Shown here: one piece after another, positions 7,530 to 14,701 of the stretch
Layout of the letters: each line of letters opens with the position of its first letter
Numbering within the stretch: position 1 is the stretch's first letter
From: Pavlovales sp. CCMP2436
Taxonomy: Eukaryota > Haptophyta > Pavlovophyceae > Pavlovales
DNA: 14,701 nucleotides
Reading direction: 5' to 3'
NCBI GenBank assembly: GCA_026770615.1
Contig: MU631570.1
Location: 42,719 to 57,419, forward strand
Translations under genes and position numbers: made by a program
The notes under the pieces: model-generated
Database searches by the model: none
What the model was told of the DNA's origin: nothing
What the model saw: the letters and a program-made list of their open reading frames with translations, nothing else

Positions 7530-8750
7530 AATGGCGCTGGCCGCGATGTGCCATTCAGAATGGCGCAGCATCGAGCGTGTAGCTGATGCGTGCGCGCCGA
7601 GCGCCAGCTCGCCCCTCGCCGCCGCCCTCGGCATACTGGCCAAGATCTCCGAGCCGAGGTGCGCGGCCGTCATTTACGTCGACAGCGCGTCCATGGTGCG
7701 CGACGCGCTGGTCTCGCTCGACTCGCTCGAGGGCGTAGATCGCATGCTGCCGACAGACGTCATACTTATCGTGCCGGAGGCGGAAAAGCGAGGGCTCGAG
7801 GCGAAGCTGCTGCCCCTGGCTCGCGTGCGCTTCCGCGTCGTGTTGCATTGCGACACGCACGTCTTCTCTGGTCGCAAGGAGGCCCAGGGCGAGCAGCATC
7901 TTGTCTTCTGCGTGTTTGGGCGCGAACTCAAGGGTAAGGGCAAGGGCAAGCGTACGCGCACCTCCGCAGACGATCTCATCCAGTGGATGGATTCGAGCAG
8001 CCGCTTCCGCCCGGAGCCGCTCGACTTTGTGCTGCTAGAGGGCGACTGGGCACATGCAGCGTGCGACGAGCAGCTCAAGGGCCTGCGCGCGCGAAGATAT
8101 TCAGCGGCTGTTCGCACGCCGCGGACGCACACGCTGACCTCGACGCGCTGGACGCCGGCGAACAAGCCGAATTCGACCTCGGTGGTGGCAGCGAGCGCGC
8201 TTCTGGCAGCGAGTCTGACACATCGGCGCCAGCGGCGAGTTACGTAGAGCAGCCACCGCTGGGGAGGCGCAAGCGCAAGCGCGTCGAGAGCTCCGTCGAG
8301 TCGGCCACGGGGGCGAAACTGCTCAACGCGTGCGACTGGTATAAGCTTCATCGCCTCTACGACGTCTGGCCCGACGAGCTACGGCGCTACTGCATTTCGG
8401 ACCTGCAGCTCGTCTGGCAGCACTACAACGAGCACCTACGGACAGCGGACGGTTGGAGTCTACTGGGCGTGGACGCACGGTGCTGCGCGCTCAAGGACGC
8501 CATCAAGTTCGAGCGCTGGCTTAGCAAGGTCGGTACGTCAAGTGCTCGTACCAACCTCGAGATCGTCAAGTGCGCGCGCGATCCCTGCAACCAAACGCGG
8601 TATCGCGAGCTGCTCGCGGCGCCGCCACGTGGCAGCGGCCCAGCGTCTGTGTTGGAGCTGGGAAGAGGTCTGGAATTCTCTGTGTACGCGGCCGTGGTTT
8701 CTCGCGGCTGGCATCGCCCCGGTCCCTTGCGCAACGTGATTTGTGTCTGA
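7525..8750 (+). CDS. Unknown nuclear protein, divergent to the helicase gene (one CG-run frame break)
   Basis: I do not recognise the family. The frame starts with ATG at 7525 (another in-frame ATG follows at 7531) and reads to about 8088. A (CG)n run at 8085-8093 changes the frame, and removing two bases would join it to a frame that runs to the TGA at 8748-8750. The first half has beta-alpha alternation: Ala-Ala-Val-Ile-Tyr-Val-Asp-Ser-Ala-Ser-Met-Val, then Thr-Asp-Val-Ile-Leu-Ile-Val-Pro, then Phe-Arg-Val-Val-Leu-His-Cys-Asp. This vaguely recalls PIN/NYN-type nuclease folds but is not sufficient to call one. A Lys-Gly-Lys-Gly-Lys-Gly-Lys patch follows. After the break comes an acidic and Ser-rich linker, then Gly-Arg-Arg-Lys-Arg-Lys-Arg-Val (about 8263-8290), a classical nuclear localisation signal, then a Trp- and Leu-rich helical domain. 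It lies head-to-head with the minus-strand helicase gene and almost touches it. Confidence 0.6.
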
Positions 8751-9001
8751 TGGTGCCCATAATATCCACTTCGGCAGCGTGCGACTCAGAGATGCCAATT
8801 ATCCCCACATCAGCGTAGCGCGTCGGAGCCCTGCGTCGGAGACTCGGGGCGCTAAATTAGCTTGACCTGTCAGACCGCCGCCACACCGCCAGTTAGAGTC
8901 CCCTTACATTAATATATGAACAAAGTTTAGAATTATTATATCTATATGTATAAAAGTCTAACTCGTTATTATTATTCTAATTTATATTTAACGTAGAAGA
9001 C
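8751..9001. other. AT-rich intergenic spacer
   Basis: The first hundred bases still have gene-like composition, but from about 8900 to 9000 the sequence is mostly A and T, with TATATG and TATAAAAG words and ATTATTATT runs. I see no coding or RNA gene. It probably holds the 3' end of the preceding plus-strand transcript. Confidence 0.5.
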
Positions 9002-9388
9002 CTAGACCATTATCACAAAGTCAAAGGGCAAGGCGAGCGCATCATCTGCGCTACCGCCAAAGCCACCCAAGCTCCGGCCGCCACGGATCACGGGCTCAGT
9101 ACCAATTGACAGCGCTCGCAGTCCGACAAATTCTGGACTTGTCCGATGGAAACCGATGTACGGCACGCTACTACAGCGTGTCGTCCGGTCAGCTCGTGGG
9201 ACTTGGGGGTCGCATTCAGATGCATCAAACGGGGTCCCTTCCATATCACTCACTGACAGGCGGCACATCGTGAGCTGCGTCGTCATGTGGCTACCCGTCG
9301 AGCACGCAGTGTAGCCATCTTCGTTCAAGGCTGATTGCTGCTCTGCGGGCTGAGCGCCCCCTCCCAGGGCAGATATCATGAACGCCAC
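9002..9388 (-). CDS. Small hypothetical protein or exon (128 codons)
   Basis: An ATG at 9388-9386 opens a frame to a TAG at 9002-9004. The composition is ordinary, neither repetitive nor Arg-rich, with six Cys and a Gly-rich C-terminal third (Gly-Gly-Arg-Ser-Leu-Gly-Gly-Phe-Gly-Gly). Its GC is lower than in the flanking large genes, and nothing overlaps it on the other strand. There is no signal peptide or recognisable domain. On the minus strand just upstream, CCCTAG and GGGGTAG could serve as splice acceptors, so this may be the last exon of a longer gene. It may equally be a chance ORF. Confidence 0.3.
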   Translation of the reverse strand: MAFMISALGGGAQPAEQQSALNEDGYTACSTGSHMTTQLTMCRLSVSDMEGTPFDASECDPQVPRADRTTRCSSVPYIGFHRTSPEFVGLRALSIGTEPVIRGGRSLGGFGGSADDALALPFDFVIMV

Positions 9389-9767
9389 CTACCCCAATGC
9401 CTAGGGCGCTGGCAGGTGTGTTTGAAGGGCCATAACTAACTAACTAACTTCTAACTCAGTAATTAAATCTAGAACCGCAAAGGAAAGCATTTTTGATTAG
9501 AACATCTGTCCCCGGAGACGGTCTCCCAGACATGTCCAGGACCACTCCCCGAGCACACAGATACCGCCCCCCCCCTGAGCCTGGTTATTTAGAGAGCCTG
9601 CGGGGCCAAACCGACTTAACCAAAGGGTGCCCACCTAAAGGGGCCAAAGGCGTGCATCACCTAGAGCGTATCTGAATATTTTATTCCTCCTCGTCGTATA
9701 TAATTATATATTTATTTTCTGGATTTTATTGGAGCTTATATCCTACCAAGGATGAATATATAAATAA
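9389..9767. other. Spacer with TAAC microsatellite and AT-rich palindromic stretch
   Basis: A (TAAC)4 run lies at 9433-9448, followed by CTTCTAACTCAG. From 9675 to 9775 the sequence is A/T-dominated, with TATATAATTATATA-type palindromes and TATAAATAATATATTCAG at the end. A short plus-strand ORF inside (9493-9675) is Pro/Arg-rich and not convincing. The AT-rich part ends just where protein-like reading begins at 9768, so it may be an intron end or the upstream control region of the plus-strand cluster. Confidence 0.45.
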
Positions 9768-9783
9768 TATATTCAGAGCACAC
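9766..9783 (+). repeat. 18-nt direct repeat, copy 1
   Basis: The word AATATATTCAGAGCACAC occurs here and again, identically, at 10074-10091. Its last part recurs inverted at 10111-10124. Both direct copies contain TTCAG followed by A, the form of a splice acceptor. Confidence 0.75.
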
Positions 9784-9989
9784 TCATCGACACGATCGGT
9801 ACGATCGCGGCAGGCGGCCATGCGCAGCTGCTGCTCGCGCGCTTGAGCGCGCTGGCCCCGATCGCTGCCCAGCGTGGGAACACGACAAACAGCAACCAGC
9901 AGATCATCTCCCTAAACGCCCTTGGCCGGGCACACTACCGGAGATCCATCGGCACGCGCGGTGGCGCCCAAGCCAGCGCAGCCGACTAA
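9768..9989 (+). other. Orphan coding fragment ending in TAA
   Basis: A plus-strand frame is open from just after a TAA (9765-9767) to the TAA at 9987-9989. It has no in-frame ATG. It reads as convincing protein: Ser-Thr-Leu-Ile-Asp-Thr-Ile-Gly-Thr-Ile-Ala, then a Leu-rich helix, then Asn-Ser-Asn-Gln-Gln-Ile-Ile-Ser-Leu-Asn-Ala-Leu-Gly-Arg-Ala-His-Tyr-Arg-Arg. The reading begins at the TTCAG/A word, so it could be the last exon of an upstream gene or a truncated relic. I do not recognise its family. The protease frame starts only a few bases downstream. Confidence 0.4.
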
Positions 9990-10073
9990 GGCACGCAGCA
10001 GGCAATGGGCGACGCAGCGCAAACCAGCACAACATTCAGAACAGTCAGACGCCAGCTTGAATCCCTATCAGTC

Positions 10074-10124
10074 AATATATTCAGAGCACACACAGGGGGG
10101 GTCCTCCCCCGTGTGTGCTCTGAA
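10074..10124. repeat. Near-perfect hairpin containing direct-repeat copy 2
   Basis: TTCAGAGCACACAC at 10080-10093 is exactly complementary to GTGTGTGCTCTGAA at 10111-10124. Inside it, five G (10095-10099) can pair with five C (10106-10110), with one bulged A at 10094 and a six-base loop. The outer 18 bases (10074-10091) repeat the sequence at 9766-9783. It lies upstream of the better start of the protease gene (10182), so it may be in a 5' leader, or be the remains of a small foldback element. Confidence 0.8.
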
Positions 10125-10181
10125 CGTGAGCTCGCACCAGACTGCTGCCAGAGCCGCAGAGCTCACCCCTTGCCAGTGACC

Positions 10182-11227
10182 ATGTCATGCTACTCGAACG
10201 TCGCCGAGTTGCTGGCCGTCACCCCACGTGTGACGCGCAACATGCGTGTGGGAGTGGCCGAGCTCGCGAGGCATCTCTGCTCCACGGAGGATGGCCTGTG
10301 CATGACTGCGTCCGCAGTCGCGGCTCTTGCCGCACAGAGTGTCGCCTCTCTCGGTGACGCGAAGTTCATTGAACTAAACGGGCTCTTCTTCGTCATCACG
10401 CATGCCTTCGTGCGCAGGGAGCTCTTCTTGATCGACCCAGATCTGCTCGCCGCCAGCCTACACGGCGACCCTGCCGCAGATGACGCAATCCGCGCAGCTG
10501 TCGAGACTCACCTCGCGGACGGGGGATCGCGCCTTGCGGCGCAGCTCGTCGGCGAAAGCCACTGCTCAGCGCTGCTCGTTTGCGCGCCCTCGGGCGACTT
10601 CTCCGATGGGCGCGCCTTCCACCTCGACTCGCTCAGCCGCCAGGGCGCCGCCTACCACGCGGCCATCGCTGGACGTACCGATGCCCACCTCCGGAGGGTG
10701 CTCGCCGGTCCTCGCGGGGAAAGTAGGCTCGCCTCACTGCTGGTCGACCTGGCTCCGCTGAAGCGCCTCGCGGTCGCACAACAGACTCCGAACCGTCACG
10801 ACTGTGTGGTGGCGACTTTGGTGAACATCTACATGTTGCCTGCGAGCTCGAAGATCGATGCGATACTATTGGCGCTGGCAAAGCCGACGGCAACCGAGTA
10901 CGCACGCGCCCGCCAGTTCTTCGCCGAACTGGCGCGAGATGCTCAGCCTGCCCTCGACCAGGCGATTGCGGCTCAGTACAAAAGCGCATGCGAGATCGAA
11001 GCGCGACGGTCGGCGATTGGCCCCTGCTGCGTGCTGTCCATGTGGCCGCCGAATTGTGCGAGGAGCTGCACGGAGGAGAACACGCCGTACCAACCGCGGC
11101 GCTGGGCTGCGCAGAGGACGAGCGCGATGCGGCGGTGAGGAAGCTTGATGCTGGGCGCGCGCTCCTCGCCGAAAGCAGGGCCGCGGCTCGCTCCGACGCC
11201 AAGGTCGCGCAGAAAGTGCGCGCGTAG
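10182..11227 (+). CDS. Ulp1/SENP-like (C48) cysteine protease
   Basis: The frame also has an ATG at 10005, but residues 1-59 from there span the hairpin and look non-coding, so I prefer ATG 10182. Counted from 10182, the catalytic pattern of the C48 family is visible in order. His127 is in Glu-Ser-His-Cys-Ser-Ala-Leu-Leu-Val. Asp149 is in Phe-His-Leu-Asp-Ser-Leu. Gln200/201 and the nucleophile Cys208 are in Gln-Gln-Thr-Pro-Asn-Arg-His-Asp-Cys-Val-Val. Family members cleave SUMO or related ubiquitin-like proteins, or act as processing proteases in mobile elements and viruses; the substrate here is unknown. The usual Trp after His is Cys, and the Gly after the catalytic Cys is Val, so the site is divergent. 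The ORF in this frame ends at 11138, but from about 11015 another frame reads a better Ala/Glu-rich helical tail to the TAG at 11225-11227. A one-base break near 11015-11025 is likely. Confidence 0.6.
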
Positions 11228-11280
11228 CACATGCGCAGCGAGCACGCAACCTGCCCAACCACGCCCTGCGCACGCGAGCT

Positions 11281-11605
11281 TACTCCGAGCCCCTCGTCCC
11301 CCCCGAGCCCACCGTCGAGCCCGCCGCCGCCGAGCCCGCCACCGATCCCGCCGCCCTCGCCACCACCGAGCCCCTCGCCCCCCCCGAGCCCACCGTCGAG
11401 CCCGCCGCCCGAGCCCCCCCCGAGCCCGCCGCCCTCGCCACCACCGAGCCCGCCGCCCTCGCCACCCCCGAGCCCGTCGTCGAGCCCGCCGCCTTCGTCA
11501 CCACCGAGCCCGCCGCCCTCGCCCCCCCCGAGCCCGCCGCCAAGCTTACCGCCCTCGCCCCCCCGAGTCCGCCACCCTCGCCCCCCCCCCCGAGCTTACC
11601 GCGGA
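11281..11605 (+). repeat. Glu-Pro-Ala-Ala linker repeat (also readable as Pro-Ser-Pro)
   Basis: The stretch is made of CCCGAGCCCGCCGCCCTCGCCACCACC-like units. One frame reads Pro-Ser-Pro-Pro repeats, another Arg-rich repeats. The frame with first codon base at 11281 reads Glu-Pro-Thr-Val-Glu-Pro-Ala-Ala and Ala-Leu-Ala-Thr-Thr-Glu-Pro. I consider the Glu-Pro-Ala frame the real one, because it opens naturally from the preceding Asn-Leu-Pro-Asn-His-Ala-Leu-Arg region. A second linker at 14137-14390 also makes protein sense only as Glu/Gln-Pro-Ala. Poly-C runs near 11559-11592 shift the frame. Confidence 0.6.
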
Positions 11606-11639
11606 CGACGGCGTGAACAGCGCTGGCAACGGCGCGGAC

Positions 11640-11790
11640 TGGCGACGGCGCTGACGGCGGCGCGGACGACAGCGTGGCCAACGATGGTGCGGACGACGGC
11701 GCGGTCGACGGCGCGGACGGCGCAGGCGACGGCGCGGACGGCGCAGGCGACAGCGTGGACGAGGATGCAACGCATGGACACTCCAGATCG
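11640..11790 (+). repeat. Acidic Gly-Ala-Asp repeat linker
   Basis: GACGGCGCGGACGGCGCAGGC-like units encode Asp-Gly-Ala-Asp-Gly-Ala-Gly repeats in the same frame as the main Glu-Pro-Ala stretch, ending in Asp-Ser-Val-Asp-Glu-Asp-Ala. It joins the Glu-Pro-Ala linker to the helicase and looks like a flexible acidic spacer. It reaches the helicase frame only after one further frame change near 11770-11805. Confidence 0.5.
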
Positions 11791-11807
11791 ACAGCGCGAG
11801 TGCTGAC

Positions 11808-14390
11808 ATGCGCATGGACCTGCGCGCGATTAGCGGCGTACCGCGCACGGACCTCCTCAAGGTCTACGCCGCCCTCGACGTGGGTGGGACCGATGGAGCA
11901 CGGCTCTCGCTCGAGCAGGTGCGACAGGTGCTCTCCGTGCAGCCAATGGTGGCGGTGAGTGCGTCCGCGAGCGGCGACGACGACGCCGACCTGCCGACGG
12001 GCGCGATGGAGGCGCGAGCGCGCCTGGTCGTCGACGTGCTGCTCGCGCGGGGTTGGGCTCGCACGGAGCCGCGGGGCGACGTGGAGTGGACCCACGTCTG
12101 GCCCACTACTGACGGCGAGTGGCACGCGCAGGGCATGCGCACGCTAAACGCGGTGCAGAACCTGGCGGTCACTCGCATCGTCGCGGAGCTACGCGACGCG
12201 AATGGCTGGTGCGAGCGGCTGCGGCGCGCTGAGGTGATAAAGCCCGCGTGGGTCCGCGCCACGCGCCTGCGCACGGCGTTATGTGCTCGGCTGAGCCACC
12301 GCGAGAGTTGCGCGTGGGGCCAGGTGAACCGGAACTGGCCGCGCGCGCTGCTCGACGCGCCTTGCGCGTTTGGCAAGACAGTCACGGCGATGAAGATTAT
12401 CGCGGCGCTGCACAAGGCGGAGCGTGAGGCGGGGCGCGACCTCGGCGTGGTGGTGATCTTCGAGCCGCTCCTCGCGCTCGTCCGCCAGACGCGCGACGAG
12501 TGGCACACGTGGCTCACGCGGCCGGGCGGCGTGGACGGCCTTCGCGCAGACGACGTGAAGGCGCTGGTCCTCTGCTCGGACACGTCGCTCGTCCGGCCCA
12601 GCAAGCGCACGCCCTCCGTGCAGCAGCAACAGGAGGAGGAGGAAGAGGAGGACGGCGAGGCGCTCGAAGCTGACCTCCTGCGCACTGGCTGTGCAGAGTG
12701 GGCTCCCCTCACTTCGGGGACGCAGGCGCGCGACGATGTCTTCAAGTTCCTCGCGCGCCCGGAGCTGGAGTCTGCTGACGTCGGCAAGCTGCGCGTCATG
12801 TTCGTCACCTACGCGTCCGTCGAGGTGCTCCTGCAGTTTAATGGCCAACACGAGGCGTACCCCTCGGTAGTAGCGTGGCCCCAGCCGCCCATCGGTCTCG
12901 TCGTCTTTGACGAGGCGCACACAACAGCGGTGCACACCAAGCGCGGGGCTATGGGCGAGGAGAAGCTCGTCAATCCACTGTACGGACGCGCGCTCGACGA
13001 CATAGACCTCCCCTGCGAGCGGCGGCTCTTCATGACGGCGACACCGAAGCTGACCAGGGTCAACGAATACAAGGGCGACGCCGGCACCAGCCGCTTGTGC
13101 TCGATGGATGCCTTCGAGCTCTACGGGGGCAAATCATCGGGCAACTCCGTGCACGGCGCACGGTTCTCGCTCCCCTTCGGCCACGCTGTGGCGCTCGGGC
13201 TCGTCGTGGACTACAAGATCTTCGCCATGTTCGTCGACCCCGAGGCTCTGCCGGCCAGCTGCTCGCGCGTTTCTGCGCTCCGCTCGCTAGTGGCTGACGA
13301 CTGTCTCCAGTTTGAGCTGGAGGGCGAGAGCCGCTGTGCTCGAGTGATCGAGCTCGCAAAGGCGTGCTGCATCGAGTGGATGGTCCTCGAGCACAAGGTG
13401 CGAAAAAAAGAAAAAGGTCTCTTTTTTTTTCTATTTCTTTTCGCAGTAGGTGGAGTAGCTCGGCGTGCAGCTCGCAGTAGGAGGCGACCCACTCCACCTA
13501 CTGTCATTGTTGCTATCATCACAGTACCATAAGTGCGAAAACTGCTCACTTTTCACCGGCTGATCGGCGCAAACGGCGTCTGTGGAGGGCCGGCGCAGAC
13601 GGGGCCGACGTCGGCTTGGAGAAAGACGGCGCGGTCGGGATGTGCGCGCTGCTAAAAGCAAAGGCGGTCGTGCATATACTGGTCGACTGCATGCGGGCTC
13701 TACCGCAGCTCGAGATTGACGGCGAGGACTACTCTCGAATCCTCACGCTGTCCAGCGCAACGAGCGCCGCCAAGCGCGACGCGAAGCTCCGTGCTTTCAC
13801 AGCTGCGCGCCACGGCGAAGTGGCGCTGACCAACCCGCGGTCCGTCGGCACAAGCTTCAACGCGACTGACGTCGACGCGATCGTCATTACAGACGCAGTG
13901 GCCAGCGTCGTGGACATTGTGCAAATGACGGGACGCGCAGGCCGGCAGGACTGGCCGCGCACCGGCGACGACCTCAACGTGCGCTCGCTCAGGCGCCTCA
14001 AGGTGTGCAACGTGATCCTCCCGATATTCGTGTCCGACGAGGTCGCGATCGAGGTGATGGAGATGGCAGCCCAGATGCGTGCTGGCAGAGCTTTGCAGGC
14101 TCGCCGCAGGCAGGTGGGACCGGGCCGCTGCAAAGGGCGCCGAGCCGTCTTCCGAGCCCGCGCCCCAGCTCGTCACTGAGTCCGCCGCCCAGTCCGCCGC
14201 CCAGCCCGTCCCTGAGTCCGCCGCCCAGTCCGCCACCCAGCCCGTCCCTGAGCCAACCACCGAGCCAGCCGCCAAGCCCGCCGCCCAGCCCGTCACCGAG
14301 TCCGCCGCCCAGCCCGCCGCCAAACCTGTCACAGAGTCCGCCGCCGGCCTGCCTGCCGCCAAGCCCGCCAGAGGCAACCGCACAGGTGCT
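11808..14390 (+). CDS. DEAH-type SF2 helicase with a 135-nt insertion in motif IV
   Basis: The frame from ATG 11808 reads about 530 residues of helicase. The family-like N-terminal segment has Trp-His-Ala-Gln-Gly-Met-Arg and Asn-Gly-Trp-Cys. Walker A is Asp-Ala-Pro-Cys-Ala-Phe-Gly-Lys-Thr (Lys190). Motif Ia is Phe-Glu-Pro-Leu-Leu-Ala-Leu-Val-Arg-Gln-Thr. Motif II is Val-Val-Phe-Asp-Glu-Ala-His (368-371) and motif III is Phe-Met-Thr-Ala-Thr-Pro (about 409-413). A Met-Asp-Ala-Phe-Glu-Leu-Tyr-Gly segment follows, with Phe-Gly-His-Ala-Val-Ala-Leu-Gly-Leu-Val-Val-Asp-Tyr-Lys. This order is typical of the DEAH helicases with helicase-associated regions found in algae and large DNA viruses. A Gln/Glu run sits at 272-281. 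After an insertion at 13398-13532 the core resumes. A frame change near 13590 leads to motif V (Asn-Pro-Arg-Ser-Val-Gly-Thr-Ser-Phe) and motif VI (Gln-Met-Thr-Gly-Arg-Ala-Gly-Arg, about 13921-13945). A last change near 14073 leads into the second linker. Confidence 0.72.
12615..12660 (+). repeat. CAG/GAG codon run (Gln-Glu tract)
   Basis: CAGCAGCAACAGGAGGAGGAGGAAGAGGAG-type sequence encodes four Gln and six Glu between motifs Ia and II of the helicase. It sits in what should be a surface loop and is not expected to affect the core. Confidence 0.7.
13398..13532 (+). other. 135-nt intron-like or mobile insertion flanked by 9-nt direct repeats
   Basis: GTGCGAAAA occurs at 13398-13406 and again at 13533-13541. 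Removing one copy together with what lies between (135 bases) joins Glu-His-Lys to Val-Arg-Lys-Leu-Leu-Thr-Phe-His-Arg, which is the expected helicase motif IV. The insert holds an A/G-rich start, a T-rich tract (13418-13442), and a hairpin with 13-base arms at 13444-13456 and 13491-13503. It also has TCGCAGTAGG twice (13441-13450 and 13472-13481) and a TAA (13530-13532). It fits either an introner-like element or an unspliced insertion with a target-site duplication. Exact excision would need GT-AA or TG-AG ends, not GT-AG. Confidence 0.65.
14137..14390 (+). repeat. Second linker: Glu/Gln-Ser/Pro-Ala-Ala-Gln-Pro-Val repeats
   Basis: In the frame whose codons begin at 14142, the DNA repeat reads Glu-Ser-Ala-Ala-Gln-Pro-Ala-Ala-Lys-Pro-Val-Thr and variants. 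Other frames give Pro-Ser-Pro-Pro or Arg-rich runs. The Glu/Gln-Pro-Ala reading is the one that opens in the helicase tail (from 14058) and continues into ordinary protein after 14390, so it is the real frame. Confidence 0.7.
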
Positions 14391-14608
14391 CCCAGTGTGA
14401 TAGCCGCATCACTCTGCGCGCATAACGTGCTCAAGGCGATTGCGCAGAGCGATACCCGCCTGCGCTACCTTCTGAGCACCGCCGCCAATGTTGTGCGCGT
14501 GAATGGCGTGCTGCGCCAGTTGCACACCGAGTTGGACCTACGCGCAATCAGCGAGCACTTTGAAGTGATTGGCTGCAGTTCGCTCCGTGATTACTGCAGT
14601 CGCGCCCC
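14391..14608 (+). CDS. Start of a further module after the second linker (cut by poly-C and window end)
   Basis: The frame of the second linker stays open beyond 14390 and reads ordinary protein. There is a Leu-Cys-Ala-His-Asn-Val-Leu-Lys-Ala-Ile helix, then Leu-Arg-Tyr-Leu-Leu-Ser, then Val-Leu-Arg-Gln-Leu-His, then Leu-Asp-Leu-Arg-Ala-Ile-Ser. The Asp-Leu-Arg-Ala-Ile-Ser word also stands at residues 4-9 of the helicase (11817-11834), so the module downstream may resemble the start of the helicase module. I do not recognise a family. The reading dissolves in poly-C from 14607. Confidence 0.5.
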
Positions 14609-14701
14609 CCCCCCCCCCCCCCCCCCCCCCCGAGCACGCGCCCCCCCCCCCCCCCCCCCCCCCCCCGCCAACCATAACCCCCCCCCCCCCCCCCCCCCCC
14701 C
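14607..14701. repeat. Poly-C tracts at the window end
   Basis: Three long runs of C (from about 14607, 14641 and 14679) are separated by short words. Together with poly-C at the left edge this looks like poorly resolved sequence next to an assembly gap. True run lengths are unknown. Confidence 0.8.

Noticed and set aside
9416..9459. Plus-strand intron-like pattern: CAG/GTGTG donor, CTAAC repeats, TAACTCAG acceptor
   Set aside because: No coding reading flanks it on either side in the plus strand, so the pattern is unsupported and may come from the TAAC microsatellite.
11231..11806. Pro-Ser-Pro-Pro reading as a cell-wall (pherophorin-like) protein
   Set aside because: The neighbouring sequence reads as protein only in the Glu-Pro-Ala frame, and the second linker behaves the same way.
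11280..12125. Long minus-strand ORF rich in Gly-Ser-Ala
   Set aside because: It is antisense to the linker repeat and the helicase start; repeat-driven openness only.
1..14701. tRNA or rRNA genes
   Set aside because: No tRNA cloverleaf or rRNA-like conserved stretch was noticed on either strand; a covariance-model scan was not possible.

Overview
The window looks like nuclear DNA of a GC-rich microbial eukaryote, most plausibly an alga of the haptophyte type; this is inference from style, not identification. The supports are very high GC in the coding parts, long Pro/Ala/Glu and Pro/Ser low-complexity linkers, a classical nuclear localisation cluster in one protein, AT-rich spacers, intron-like insertions, and no bacterial ribosome binding sites or operons. 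The right edge ends in long poly-C tracts typical of a draft-assembly gap edge.

Layout. 1-2590 is a lower-GC, decayed region. It holds a palindromic cluster (150-330), a 69-nt tandem repeat (338-620), and two minus-strand pseudogene relics: a probable non-LTR retrotransposon tail (963-1811) and an unrecognised protein with an internal stop (2061-2414). 2596-7492 is one very GC-rich minus-strand gene. Pieced together, it encodes a Gly/Pro-rich N-terminus, Cys-containing segments, a GIY-YIG-like nuclease domain, a Cys-rich segment, a complete set of superfamily-2 helicase motifs of the MrfA/YprA-Hrq1 type, a Cys-containing C-terminal module and a long tail. It is broken by single-base frame changes, a palindromic 43-nt insertion and an in-frame TAG. 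7525-8750 is a divergently transcribed plus-strand gene of unknown function with a nuclear localisation signal. 8751-9767 is mostly AT-rich spacer with one possible small minus-strand ORF. From 9768 to the end everything coding is on the plus strand: an orphan coding fragment, a Ulp1/C48-like cysteine protease, a Glu-Pro-Ala linker, an acidic Gly-Ala-Asp linker, a second and different SF2 helicase (DEAH type), a second Glu/Gln-Pro-Ala linker, and the start of a further module cut off by the window end.

How the parts may work together. Two helicases, a GIY-YIG-like nuclease domain and a Ulp1-like protease lie within 12 kb, with similar linkers on both sides of the second helicase. This suggests either a large mobile or virus-derived element or a lineage-specific family of multidomain proteins. 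I see no integrase, capsid protein, DNA polymerase or terminal inverted repeats in the window, so the mobile-element reading is not proven.

Every long gene changes frame about once per kilobase, yet recognisable protein continues after each change. This can mean sequencing error (some changes fall in poly-C or CG runs), young pseudogenes, or unusual introns. Two of the breaks are structured insertions flanked by direct repeats and are not simple errors.
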